Source: Cupriavidus basilensis OR16 (GTDB lineage Bacteria; Pseudomonadota; Gammaproteobacteria; Burkholderiales; Burkholderiaceae). From it: a stretch of DNA of 64,000 nucleotides. The first letter of the stretch is position 1, and every line of letters begins with the position of its first letter. Below are positions 1 through 9,365 of the stretch, in pieces. Both the position numbers and the translations under genes were made by a program. Under the pieces are notes generated by a model that was not told the DNA's origin, did not search any database, and saw nothing but the letters and a program-made list of their open reading frames with translations. Location: positions 1-64,000 of the forward strand of contig NZ_AHJE01000071.1 of NCBI RefSeq assembly GCF_000243095.1, in the 5' to 3' direction.

Positions 1-2205
1 GGCCTCGCTTGCCACGTCAACTGGTAGTTCGCGCTGTCGACCGGCTCGACATGCGCCCGCTCCAGCATCCGCACCAGTCCCCAGCGGCCGCCGAACTCGT
101 AGTGCTTGCTGGTGCCCGCCGTCTCGGTCTGCCACTGCAGCCGGGTACCCGGGTCCTGCAGGTTGCTGGCCGGCCAGGTCATCGCCTGCCAGGTCTCGCG
201 CTGGTTGTAGTAATGCAGCTTTTGCCCGTCCAGCGTTAGCACCGTGTCGGTCAGGCCCGGGGTCGGGATCGGCTTGAACTCGAAGCGGTACCGGGGCTCG
301 CCCTGCGCCAGCAGGTGCGCGGCAATGCGCTGCAAGGCGTTGATCGCATTGAGGAAGGCGGGATCGAAGGCCTGTGCCTGCCCGCCGCTGGCTGCCGGCA
401 GCCACTGATCGCCCTGCAGTTCAAGCACGCCCGCCAGCTGCGTGCCGAGGAACGCGCCGATCAGGCCGCTTTGCGGGCGCAGGAAGCGCGCCAGTTCGGG
501 CAACGACGCATCGTTGGCGCTGTCGGCAAACGGATAGCGTCCGGCGAACGAGCGGCCCCACGTCATCGCGATGCTTTGCCGCCAGGCCTCGTTGAGGCTC
601 GCCTGCGCCGGTTGCAGCACCGTCTGCGTCGCCTGCACGATGGGCCGCACGAACAGCGCCTCGCCCATGCCCGCCCACTGGCTGCCGAGGCTGGCCGCCA
701 TCAGCTGGGCATAGGCCTGGGTGTCGGCGAGTTCCGAGCCCTTGCCCTGGAACAGCGCCTGCGCCATTTGCCGGGCCTGCGCATCGGCATCGGCGCTGTT
801 GCTGACCTGCTGCAGGCGCAAGCGCAGTGCCGTGGCGCGGTCAAGGAACCGCTGCAGGCTCAGATCACCATTGGCGCCCGGGTTGGCACCGGCGGCCTGG
901 CCCTGCGCCACCAGCCGCAGCACCGGGCCAAAGGCCGCACCGAGCGGCCCCGCGGCGTCCGGCTTCGCCACCTCGGGTGCGGTCTCCTTCTTGCCCAGCA
1001 GGTCCTGCGCCTTGGCCACCAGCGTATCGGACAGCGTGTCCTTGCGCGCGCCGGCGCCGCCCTGGTATTCGAGCGACTTCATCAGCGCGATCACCGGCGA
1101 CTGGCGCGCGTCGCGCCATCAGCTTGAGTTGATCGATCGCCGCCGGCAAGGTCGGCGCCGGTTCCCATTGCAGGCTGTTCATGAAGCCCTGCCAGCGCTC
1201 CGCATAGTCGGCGAAGTACTGCTCGGTGAGAGCCGCCTGCAGGGCTTCGGCCGAGCGGCCTGCCGTTTGCTGTGCTTGTTGCGCTTGTTGCGGCTTGCCG
1301 TCGGTCAGCACCCAGTCATTGGCGATTTCCGTGCGCTTGGCCGCCTGCTCGATCGCGGGAGCCACATAGCCCTCATAGGCCTGGCGGGTAAAGATACCGG
1401 GCACGACGGCGGCGGAGCGGAACAGCCCCCGGGTATCGGTGCCGGCGGTCAGCGCCGCCAGGGTCTGGTCCGGATACTTGCTGCCCCCGTTCTCCCCAAA
1501 GGCTTGGATCACGCCCCGGTAGACGGTGTCCTCGGCGTTGCGGGACCAGCGCAGCACCTCGGCGAGGCGCGCCAGGACAATGCTGTAGGGGTGAGTGACA
1601 CGGCGCTGTGACGACAGGTCTGCCGTGCCGTCGGTGGTCAGGACCACAGCGTCCACCGGACGGCGGCGGCGCAGCTTGTAGAGTTGCCTCAGCCAGTCCG
1701 TATCCGGCTGGCCATTCTGCCCGGACTTGTTCCACAGCAGCACCGTATCGGGGGTGATCAGCCAACCTTGTTCGACCAGTTCGGGTAACAGTCGAGCGAT
1801 GGCAGCATCGTCGCCGGTGAGCAGCAGCCAGGGCTGGCGGTAGCGCCAGCCCCAACCATGATGTGCGTGCAGCGCATCGCGTATTGTGGCCAGTTGCTCG
1901 GGACGCACCGCCAACTCGGCGCCGCCCGCCGTCGCAGCCCCGCCCGGCTTGCTGGCATCGTAGTTGGCCACCCACAGCCTGGCGCGCAGCAACTGAATCT
2001 TCAGCGCCAACCATTCGTAGTACCGGGCCAGCAGCAGCGACACAATGCACCCGATCGACAAGGCGATTTCGAAGAGCTTGACCTGCTGGAGCGACAGCCC
2101 CTGGCCCGGCCCCTCGAACCAAACCGCGAGGCCGACTGCGACAAAGAGGATCAGTATCGCGATACAGAGATAGCGTGCCACCGGCTGTGGCTGATATTCA
2201 TTCAT
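1..2205 (-). pseudogene. tssM: TssM/IcmF-like T6SS membrane protein, frameshifted, partial at left edge
   Basis: IcmF/VasK-type inner-membrane protein of the T6SS envelope complex. The start ATG at 2205 overlaps the upstream stop (ATGA). Two membrane segments follow, at about residues 8-28 and 40-58. The segment that normally holds a Walker A P-loop reads PWLLLTGDDAAIARLLPE, so the GxxGxGKT motif is absent. Near 1113 the frame breaks: after the residues LKLMA one extra base shifts reading. The IcmF-like reading (DARQSPVIALMKSLEYQGG, then VAKAQDLLGKKETAPEVAKP) continues in the next frame, open to base 1, while the original frame runs on to a stop at 865. It lies last in the VgrG operon. A sequencing indel or real decay could explain the break. 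The core T6SS at 9366-19007 contains no other full TssM. Confidence 0.75.
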
Positions 2206-3325
2206 GATGATTTGCGGCACACGAGGGCGATGCACTGATCGCCTTCCTGGGTGAGGACGAGTTGCGATTGGGCGGACAGCGCGGCATTCTCGGCAGCGAG
2301 GACAGTCGCGAGCCATGCGCCTGCACTGCCACAGTTACCGATGGTCTTCGCTAGATTCACCCATCTGACGGCATTGCCCAAGGGCGATGATGACTTCAGC
2401 TGCGTGACCACTTCATCGGAAAGGGCGTGTTCCCAAACTGCACCAATGCTCTCGGCGCTGGTTCGCCCCCAACGCATTGCCCATGCCACGGCGTCCGAGG
2501 TGAACGGTGCGCTGTCCTTGGCAGGACGGTGCAAGTGCAGCGCGGCACCAAGACCTCGTTCGCGGGCATGCGATCTGCCCAGGCATCGACATCAAACAGC
2601 GACAGATGATCCATATCGGCTGTAGCGGCGACGGACAGATTCGGGAGGTGCGCCAGAATCTTGGCTTCAAGTCGTGCGCTGATCTCATCCGCTTCCACGG
2701 ATGACGCAGAAACGAGACGTACACGTAGCCGGGTCTGCACCGGCAAGGACGCCAGACTCGCAATGACGGGGCGGAGCAGGCGGTCAAGCAGCCAGTCAGT
2801 GACGACTCTATGCCTGGAGTGTTCCGAGAGTTCATTGCCAGGGTAGAACGGCTTTTCGGGTATCGCGATCCAGCGGGCTATCACGTCCGTTTCCGGGTAT
2901 GCCGCACTTGGCCGGGCAGTCACTTGCACGCGCCCGCTTGCAACGCCGTCAACTCCGTTCTCCGCATCGTCGGCGGAAAAGCACCACGCATGGGCCAGAA
3001 TCGCAAGTGGCTTGCTGGCGTGCACATGGCAGTCCCGTTCCTCGGCGTCGCTCGCCCGGTTGACAGCCATGGCGTCGCTGCGCCGCGCATACGCGCTGGC
3101 CATGGTGACGCTCCACAGAAAGGCCCAGGCAGCGACGGGATAGCCGATGACGCAGAGCCAGAACCAGAAGGTGTTTGTCGGCTTTGTCGCTGGCCAGAGG
3201 TAGAGGACCAACCCGGCGCCCCCACCCACGATGGCGACGAACAGGAACGTCCACCAAGCGACCGACGGGCGCGGCAGGTCTGGCACCGTGGCTCTGGGCG
3301 GTACCCGCTGAAAATCGATGGCCAT
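2202..3325 (-). pseudogene. T6SS-island two-TM protein of unknown function, frameshifted
   Basis: The start ATG at 3325 directly follows the PAAR stop codon. Two predicted membrane helices lie at about residues 22-45 (AWWTFLFVAIVGGGAGLVLY) and 52-76, followed by a soluble domain of about 290 residues I do not recognise. The first frame is good to about VLVPR (near 2545), then turns into Arg/Pro-rich junk ending at 2396. The plausible continuation (LHLHRPAKDSAPFTSDAVAW) is in the adjacent frame and ends at 2202, overlapping the tssM-like start. One missing base in a GC-rich stretch would reconcile them. Its position between PAAR and an IcmF-like gene suggests a role in effector delivery, but no function can be assigned. 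Confidence 0.6.
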
Positions 3326-3583
3326 TTATCGGACCGTCGCGCCGCGCCAGCGAGCAATGAGAAGACTGCCGCACTGGGTGCGGTCCCCGTCGCGCGCAAG
3401 CGGCACGCCTGCGTCCGTCATGCCATGCCCGCCTTCCACGATCTTGTTGTCGCCGTGAATCGGACACGACACGATATCGCCGATCCGCGCGGCACGTTTC
3501 CCCCGGACCCGAATGCGATCCGATCCCGACAGGATCTTGCCGCCGTGACTCGTATCGTCGTCTTCGTAAGCTAATTCTTTCAT
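3326..3583 (-). CDS. PAAR-domain T6SS spike-tip protein
   Basis: An 85-residue protein, the usual size for a single PAAR domain. It shows the PAAR pattern of short Gly-rich beta turns with conserved Cys and His (RIGDIVSCPIHGDNKIVEGG, then DGDRTQCGSLLIA). PAAR proteins fold into a small metal-stabilised cone that caps the VgrG trimer and carries effectors. I chose the start MKELAYEDDD at 3583. An upstream ATG at 3685 would add 34 AT-rich, Lys/Phe-rich residues that do not look like PAAR. It is in the same operon as VgrG, the GH19 effector and the TssM-like gene. No C-terminal toxin domain is fused to it. Confidence 0.85.
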   Translation of the reverse strand: MKELAYEDDDTSHGGKILSGSDRIRVRGKRAARIGDIVSCPIHGDNKIVEGGHGMTDAGVPLARDGDRTQCGSLLIARWRGATVR

Positions 3584-3992
3584 AAGTTTAAAAAATTCCA
3601 AAAAATTAATTAATTTATTCTTATTAAGAACCACCGAAGTCAAACGCTCCTTTTCGCCTAAATCGACGCATTGCGCACCATTCACCTCATCTGCCGAAGG
3701 AAATTCTTGACGTCGCGGGCAGTTTTCAGGCGAAAAGTAGATGGCCGGTGCTCAACATAGCCATCGATCCCTGTCATCTCGCTATTTTCAATGATATTTT
3801 TATTCTCCGCAAAATAACCGTTTGAGCCCCTCTCGTACTATCTTTCGCATTAGAAATAGATAAAAATAGAGAAACTTTCATAATCGCAATATATTTCAAT
3901 GTTATATTGAACTTTATCCATGGAGACTGAGATCCATAAGAATCTGTCCACCGCATCTTTCTCCGTCGTCTTCGCATGTTTGATATCGCAAC
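3584..3992 (-). other. AT-rich gap with no convincing gene
   Basis: A 409-base stretch between the PAAR gene and the small gene at 3993. It is much richer in A and T than the surrounding DNA, with runs such as AAAAAATTAATTAATTTATT near 3600. A 67-residue reading frame at 3774-3977 has basic, low-complexity content and no ribosome binding site, and I do not accept it. The base composition fits horizontally acquired DNA or the remains of an immunity gene. Confidence 0.5.
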
Positions 3993-4346
3993 TCAGTTAT
4001 CTATGCCGTCTATCGGCGCAACTGTTTTGATACCCCTAAGTGCTCGAGGGCTAATCGGCTGATAAGTTACAGGATCGCAGGTTCGGTTCGAAATCAACTT
4101 CCGATCCCGCTTTATATAAAGCCCACTTGGAGAACCTTGATACAATACATAATGATACCGTCCTGAACTAAATTTCAAATGCGTATACACAACATTCCCT
4201 TCCGATATATCGCTTATGGAAAACCATCTCCGAGGCGGATACGGTTTTTTTGGAAATTCAAGCTCAATTTCACCAATTCTGCCAAATCTATATTGAACGT
4301 ATCCATTATCTGGAGATGTGTTTCCCGACGCGCAGATGGAGATCAC
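3993..4346 (-). CDS. Small protein of unknown function next to T6SS effector (candidate immunity protein)
   Basis: A 117-residue product translationally coupled to the effector gene: its GTG start overlaps the upstream TGA (GTGA at 4343-4346). It contains VISICASGNTSPDNGYVQYR near the N-terminus and SGLYIKRDRKLISN near the C-terminus, a pattern I have seen in small secreted hypothetical proteins. No signal peptide is visible from this start. The same frame continues upstream inside the effector gene without an obvious leader, so the N-terminus may have been lost. Base composition is clearly lower in GC than the effector. A gene directly behind a peptidoglycan hydrolase effector is normally its immunity protein. 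That role is inferred from position only. Confidence 0.55.
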   Translation of the reverse strand: MISICASGNTSPDNGYVQYRFGRIGEIELEFPKKPYPPRRWFSISDISEGNVVYTHLKFSSGRYHYVLYQGSPSGLYIKRDRKLISNRTCDPVTYQPISPRALRGIKTVAPIDGIDN

Positions 4347-6781
4347 TTTTCCATCAGTTTCTGTGCAGCAGCTTCTCCTTGATCTGCCTTTTCCGGTAGA
4401 TTTCTGTCGACCCAGAAATAAGCAGCGGATCTTGCAGCGTACTTAGGTTGAACGAGTAGATCTGGATTTGTTTCAAAGTCAATAATCTCATGAGGCCATT
4501 CATTTTGTAGAGCCGCATGCCATCTGGCGAAAGCTCTGTAGTTGGCCCGCCCGGTAAGCTGCTTGAGGCCTCGCCCTCGGTATCGCCAACCATCCCCGCT
4601 AACGTAGGTTCCGTTACCCAATTCAGCACGTCCGCCATATGCGCCGTTAGCGATGGCTTCAAAGTCAGCTTGATTCATACTTGTGCCATCCGCCTTGATT
4701 GGCCTTACGTGATGGTAGCCGTGCGCGTTCGCCTGATCGGGATGATGATGGAAATATGAAAACGTTGCTATTAACGAACTGGCTTTCCAGATAAAGCCCT
4801 CTTCGCGGGTAAGCGAGGAGCCTGTTTCCTGCATCACTTGAGCAAAAAAATGTGTTCGTCTAAGTGGTGTGTCGAGTTTGTAGGCTTGAAGATGAGCATT
4901 GAGTTCATCCGCTACCTCTTGGAGTGCGTCGCGGTTTGCGTGGGGAAACAGCCTCTGCATCATGGGCAGGGTAAACTGAAATCTTCCTTTACCGAAATTG
5001 CCTACCAATCCAATCGGATGAATATGAAAGACCTGCGGAGCCGGAAGGGCGGGGAAATCTTCCTTCACAGCATCCCACCAGGCCAACGCCTGGATACGCT
5101 TGCGCTCAGCCTCACGAGCCTCATCCGGCCCGGCCTTTTTCTCGATCTCCGTAATGAGTTGCGTCCACTTGTCCGGATTCGCCCACTCGCTCTCATGCTT
5201 GACAATGAGCCGCGATGCCCGCATTGCTGCCCACGCGTCCTGGGAGGCGACGCAAAGGTCATTCGCCGCCTGGCTGCCGTCGCCGGTCGCATATAGCTGC
5301 CGACAAACGGCTTGCATCAACGGACTGATTTTGTCGATGGCGCCGGTGTTCGGAACGTCTGCGCCGGTCGAGTAGTCGATGTACGCCTGCGTCGAAGCAA
5401 AGATGGTGTGGGTGGAATCGTGCGGGTCATGCAGGACCTCGAAGTCCACCCACCTCTGCGCGAACTCGCGCGAGATCCGTCCACCCGCGAAATTTTGCTC
5501 GCGCACCCAGCCGGTGATGGCTTGGCGACGTACGTCCGCGCTGTCAACTTTCCACCAGCGCATCTTCTCGCCGTCACTGCCCTCACTGGTCTCGGTGTAA
5601 GGCTTCTCGGTATGCTGGCCGAGTTCCGCCAGGGTGTACGCCTGGACAACATCGGTCAGAGGAGCGTCCTGGCCTTGCTGGTTCGGGTTCTCGTAGAGCG
5701 TCGTCCGCCGGTCGATCCGTAGAATCGTGGGGTCGGCTGGCAGCGCCAATTGCTCCCACGCTTTCGGCTTGGCGCCGTTCTCGGTCACCCATGCGCGGCT
5801 CGTCTCGATGAACGACTGGATGCTGTCGTCGCAGAACATCTCGAGGTGGACCATGCGGGCGGAGACACGTTCGCTGAGCGAATCGAACCGTCCGATGTGG
5901 CCGATGAGATCGCCCGCGTTGATTGGCACCGGCTTGAGTGGTGCGACCACGCGATCCAGCGAGGTATCAGGCATGACAGTCTCGACGACGTAAGCCCCGT
6001 TCTCCTTGCCGAGATAGATCCACCGCTTCTCTGCAGCCTCCGGCGCGACATACCCGCCTACTTTCGGCGGGACCAGCGCCGACACATGCACGGCTTCGAT
6101 CTGGCCCCAGTTGCCCTCCCGCTTCAGAAGACTGAACTGCGCCCCACGAGGCAGAATGCCGAGGATCGTTCCGCCTGGCTTGGAGGTGCGGACGCGCAAT
6201 CCGGTTTGCTCGGCAGGAGCGCCCACCCCACTCGCACTGGCATCGGGCTTGTCGCTGGCGGCTTCCGTGACCCGGAGCCACGTTGTCCAGTACGAAGGCC
6301 GTGGCAATGCCTTGTCCGCTTCGTAACTGGCGAAGTCCTGCAGGTGCATGTACAAGCTGAAGAAGGGCAGCGTGTTGTCCTTCGGAAACTCCATCACGTG
6401 GCGCACCAGCGCGAAGCCCGTGCTGGAGTAGGCGCTGAATGCTGGCTTGTCACCCTGCGCCGGGATTTCGCTGAACAGGTAGGTCCGGTTGACGCGCCAG
6501 GCAACCACCTCTCCGTCGGCCATGCAGCGCACGCCATGCTTGAGGTCGAGTGACTGACCGGCGCCTGCGTCAGTGATGTGGATGCCGCCGTGCCACAGTC
6601 CTTTCCGGCTGACGGCGTATGCGCCACCAGGCTCTTTGCGCAGCAGCCGGTGAAATTCGTGCTGGTCCGCAAAGTCGGCCGACGGTTTGCCGGGGACTTC
6701 GGAAGCCTTGCGGAACGGGTATGCAAAGTTCAGCTTCTTCACCGGCGTCTTGGCCGGCTGCTGCGGTGTCGTCGTTGCCAT
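4343..6781 (-). CDS. T6SS peptidoglycan-hydrolase effector: M23-like, SH3 and GH19 domains
   Basis: An 812-residue multidomain protein starting 8 bp after vgrG. An N-terminal M23/LytM-like region carries GLWHGGIHITDAG (about residues 61-73) and a later HLEMFCDD. A bacterial SH3-like segment with GLRVRTSKPGG lies near residue 195, and a second follows at about 370-450. The last 200 residues are a GH19 chitinase/lysozyme fold: HFFAQVMQETGS with the expected acid Glu at about residue 652, and RYRGRGLKQLTGRANY. GH19 enzymes cleave beta-1,4-linked glycans including peptidoglycan; M23 enzymes cut the peptide stems. It has no signal peptide, as expected for a T6SS cargo carried by the adjacent VgrG/PAAR spike. 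Whether the M23 zinc site is complete is uncertain. Confidence 0.85.
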   Translation of the reverse strand: MATTTPQQPAKTPVKKLNFAYPFRKASEVPGKPSADFADQHEFHRLLRKEPGGAYAVSRKGLWHGGIHITDAGAGQSLDLKHGVRCMADGEVVAWRVNRTYLFSEIPAQGDKPAFSAYSSTGFALVRHVMEFPKDNTLPFFSLYMHLQDFASYEADKALPRPSYWTTWLRVTEAASDKPDASASGVGAPAEQTGLRVRTSKPGGTILGILPRGAQFSLLKREGNWGQIEAVHVSALVPPKVGGYVAPEAAEKRWIYLGKENGAYVVETVMPDTSLDRVVAPLKPVPINAGDLIGHIGRFDSLSERVSARMVHLEMFCDDSIQSFIETSRAWVTENGAKPKAWEQLALPADPTILRIDRRTTLYENPNQQGQDAPLTDVVQAYTLAELGQHTEKPYTETSEGSDGEKMRWWKVDSADVRRQAITGWVREQNFAGGRISREFAQRWVDFEVLHDPHDSTHTIFASTQAYIDYSTGADVPNTGAIDKISPLMQAVCRQLYATGDGSQAANDLCVASQDAWAAMRASRLIVKHESEWANPDKWTQLITEIEKKAGPDEAREAERKRIQALAWWDAVKEDFPALPAPQVFHIHPIGLVGNFGKGRFQFTLPMMQRLFPHANRDALQEVADELNAHLQAYKLDTPLRRTHFFAQVMQETGSSLTREEGFIWKASSLIATFSYFHHHPDQANAHGYHHVRPIKADGTSMNQADFEAIANGAYGGRAELGNGTYVSGDGWRYRGRGLKQLTGRANYRAFARWHAALQNEWPHEIIDFETNPDLLVQPKYAARSAAYFWVDRNLPEKADQGEAAAQKLMEK

Positions 6782-6788
6782 GGCCTAC

Positions 6789-9128
6789 TTATTCAGAGAA
6801 CCCGAACTTCATGTTGTGCTTCACGTCTTGCAGCGGGGCGGTCTCCCAAGCGGGAAAGACAAAGCTGCCGCCAGCAGGGTCATCGGTACGCAAGTTGCCC
6901 CTGACGTTGACGTCCCCGATGGGGCTGGCGAGTTCGATCTTCCCGTTTGCAATCCGGATGTATGCGCCCGCGCCATCGCCGAGCGTGATGCCCTTCGTGG
7001 CGGTGATCATGACCTCGCCAGTCGAGGAGCTGACAACAACATTCTTGAAGGCCATCAGCTCCAGTGCATCGCCTTGGGCTTGTATTTGCACCTTGCCCTT
7101 TGCCGCGAAGATCCGGATACCCAGCTTCGCCGCAAACAAGGAGATGGCCTCGCCGGCTGCGGCGGTGATGCGCTTCATTACCCCGATGTCCAGGCCGCCG
7201 CCAGCTGTCATGAAGATTTGCTTGCCTGCGGCGATCTGCATGTCTCGACCACTGGCAATGCCGATGCCTTTCGGGGCGCTGGCGAGAATCGCAGGCGCCT
7301 TGAGCTGCGTAAGGGTCTGCTCGATCAAGGCGCGCTGCTGGTCGATCTCCGCAAGCCACGCTTTAGCGGCATTTGCGGAATCGTTGAGGCTGCGCATCAT
7401 GTCCATGGCTTGCCGCAGCGTATCTTCGGCATCTGACATGGCAAGCTGCTCTCCGCTTGCCTTCGGCTGGTCATCCGCCGAAATGAACAGCCCCTTGCCG
7501 CCGCGGATCGCTCCCCAACTAGAGGTGCGCAGCTCAAATCCCTCGCCGCGCTTCTTGCGTTCGCCGTTGACCATATGCCCCAGCGTCAACTGGCTTTTGC
7601 CCGAATGCTCGGTGGAAAGCTGTACGTGCTCCTCGTCCTCCCAGTCTTCCAGCTCGAGCGTGTTGCCGCTCTGCGTGTGGATGACATTGCGCGACAGCAA
7701 CCGGTCCTGGCTGGTAATCAGGTCGACGTGCTGGCTGTTGTGGTGCAAGTGCGCGATATAGGGCTTGTTCGGGTTGCCGTCGCGGAATGCGATGGCGGCC
7801 TCGGTGCCGTCGAGCACGGGGAAGTGGAAGCCCGTCTGCAGCGCGCCGGCGAACGCCTTGGCGAGGCGCAACGGCACGCTCTCGCTGCCCTTTGGCCATG
7901 CATCGAAGTCTAGATCGAAGCGGACCGTGTAGTGGCCCACCTGGGTCAGGTAGGCGTACTTGTACTGGCCCGGCGAGGTCACGCGGGCGCTCAGCGTGCC
8001 GTGTATCTTGGGCCATTTGTCTTCGGCGAGCGGCAGCCGGAAGCGCCGGTCGGACGGGATCGCCTTGTAGGTGTTGCGGTAGGCCTGGTCGCGCGCGCCG
8101 CTGTGGCGTACCTCGATGATCACCTGCCCGTTGGGCGCATCCGGCAGGACGCGGTCCATGCGCAGGATGCGCGCCGGGCGTGCGTCCAGCACATTGCTCT
8201 CACCCTCGTAGACCACCTGCCAGGCGATTGCTGCCTCGTGGCGCAACTGGGCCTCCCATTTGGCGCCGTCCTTGTCCAGGTGATGGCTCCCAAAGACGTA
8301 GGACTGGCCGTAGGTCGTCTTGTCCTTGCGGGCGATGTTCGCCTCGGCCTGGATACGCTCCCAGGACTGGTCGGGGTTGTAGTCCGCGACGCGGACCGAT
8401 TCCGGCACCGTCTGCGCATGGGTCTTGATATCGGTCACGGCCTCGGCGCCGGACTCCAGCCCTGCCGTTTCGCGGTAAAGCACCCGCAATTCCGGCAGGT
8501 AAATGTAGTGGTCAATGTCGTCGCCAAACACCACCATCTCGCCGAACTTGCCCGGGATGAAGTAGCTGTAGAGCCCTTCCTGCTCCATCAGCAGCCGGAT
8601 GTAGGCCCAGTCGGACATCTGGTACTGGAGGCGGAACTTGTGCTGCGGATACTCGCGGCGCGTCTTGAAGACAAACTGGTGGCCTTTCAGGTCATGCCGG
8701 CGCAGGATCGCCTCGATGATCTGCGGGCCAGTCTTGTTCTGGTAGACGCGGCTCGCGCGCGTGAGTTGCAGCCGCGCGACGAGCGGCTCGACCACGATCT
8801 CGTAGCTGCTGAAGTCGTGGGTCTGCTTGGTCTGGCTAAAGCGCGTGATGCAGCCTGCAAACTTGCGCGGCTCCGTGCCATCGGCAGGATCGATCAGGAA
8901 CGTCGCATCCTTGCCGAGATAGTCGGCGCGCTCAAGCGGCAAGGGGTGCGTCAGCTGGATGGTGACGGTGTACGGCTCGCCCATCCGCTCCACCGCTTCG
9001 AATGACACCACCGACAGGGCGGCGGCGCTGGCCGCGGCAGGCACCTCGAGGAAGTACGCCTGGCGCCCGGTCAATTCCTTGAGCAGCGCAGTGCCGTATG
9101 CCCGCAGTTGTGCAACCGGATCCGTCAT
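6789..9128 (-). CDS. vgrG: VgrG spike protein (TssI)
   Basis: A 779-residue VgrG. It begins with the gp27-like hub (VVSFEAVERMGEPYTVTIQL), followed by the gp44/gp5-like middle (DWAYIRLLMEQEGLYSYF) and the OB-fold/beta-helix (AIAFRDGNPNKPYIAHLHH). The C-terminal DUF2345-type extension contains KGITLGDGAGAYIRIANG. VgrG trimers form the needle tip on the Hcp tube. I chose the ATG at 9128 because GGAG lies 8 bases upstream; an upstream ATG at 9230 adds an AT-rich, non-homologous 34-residue leader. The effector, candidate immunity, PAAR and TssM-like genes follow on the same strand, and the core cluster is divergent from 9366. Confidence 0.93.
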   Translation of the reverse strand: MTDPVAQLRAYGTALLKELTGRQAYFLEVPAAASAAALSVVSFEAVERMGEPYTVTIQLTHPLPLERADYLGKDATFLIDPADGTEPRKFAGCITRFSQTKQTHDFSSYEIVVEPLVARLQLTRASRVYQNKTGPQIIEAILRRHDLKGHQFVFKTRREYPQHKFRLQYQMSDWAYIRLLMEQEGLYSYFIPGKFGEMVVFGDDIDHYIYLPELRVLYRETAGLESGAEAVTDIKTHAQTVPESVRVADYNPDQSWERIQAEANIARKDKTTYGQSYVFGSHHLDKDGAKWEAQLRHEAAIAWQVVYEGESNVLDARPARILRMDRVLPDAPNGQVIIEVRHSGARDQAYRNTYKAIPSDRRFRLPLAEDKWPKIHGTLSARVTSPGQYKYAYLTQVGHYTVRFDLDFDAWPKGSESVPLRLAKAFAGALQTGFHFPVLDGTEAAIAFRDGNPNKPYIAHLHHNSQHVDLITSQDRLLSRNVIHTQSGNTLELEDWEDEEHVQLSTEHSGKSQLTLGHMVNGERKKRGEGFELRTSSWGAIRGGKGLFISADDQPKASGEQLAMSDAEDTLRQAMDMMRSLNDSANAAKAWLAEIDQQRALIEQTLTQLKAPAILASAPKGIGIASGRDMQIAAGKQIFMTAGGGLDIGVMKRITAAAGEAISLFAAKLGIRIFAAKGKVQIQAQGDALELMAFKNVVVSSSTGEVMITATKGITLGDGAGAYIRIANGKIELASPIGDVNVRGNLRTDDPAGGSFVFPAWETAPLQDVKHNMKFGFSE

Positions 9129-9365
9129 GGTTTTCGCTCCGTTGTCAGCGTGATCGACCTTGACGCAGAACTCTAAACGGCTTTTCAGGTGACAGAAATA
9201 CCTTTTTGACACTTTAAAAATATTTCGCACTTTTTTGGCAAATTCGTACTGGTCCTATATATCTCGCGTAGACCTCCATGCTACTAATTACGGCGGATTG
9301 CCTTACTGATCGTTGTCGCAAGAATTGGAAAACGTTTAAATCAGAGATAAGAAAAGGAACAAGCG
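9129..9365. promoter_or_regulatory. Divergent promoter region between vgrG island and T6SS core
   Basis: A 237-bp AT-rich intergenic region between the vgrG start (minus) and tssB start (plus). It must hold promoters for both operons. On the plus strand a TTGACA-like hexamer at 9206-9211 precedes an A/T-rich stretch, but I could not fix a matching -10 with confidence. The tssB ribosome binding site is the AAAGGAAC just before 9366. Confidence 0.45.

Noticed and set aside
3774-3977. 67-residue minus-strand reading frame in the AT-rich gap
   Set aside because: Basic, low-complexity content, no ribosome binding site and no domain; AT-rich DNA here gives chance frames.
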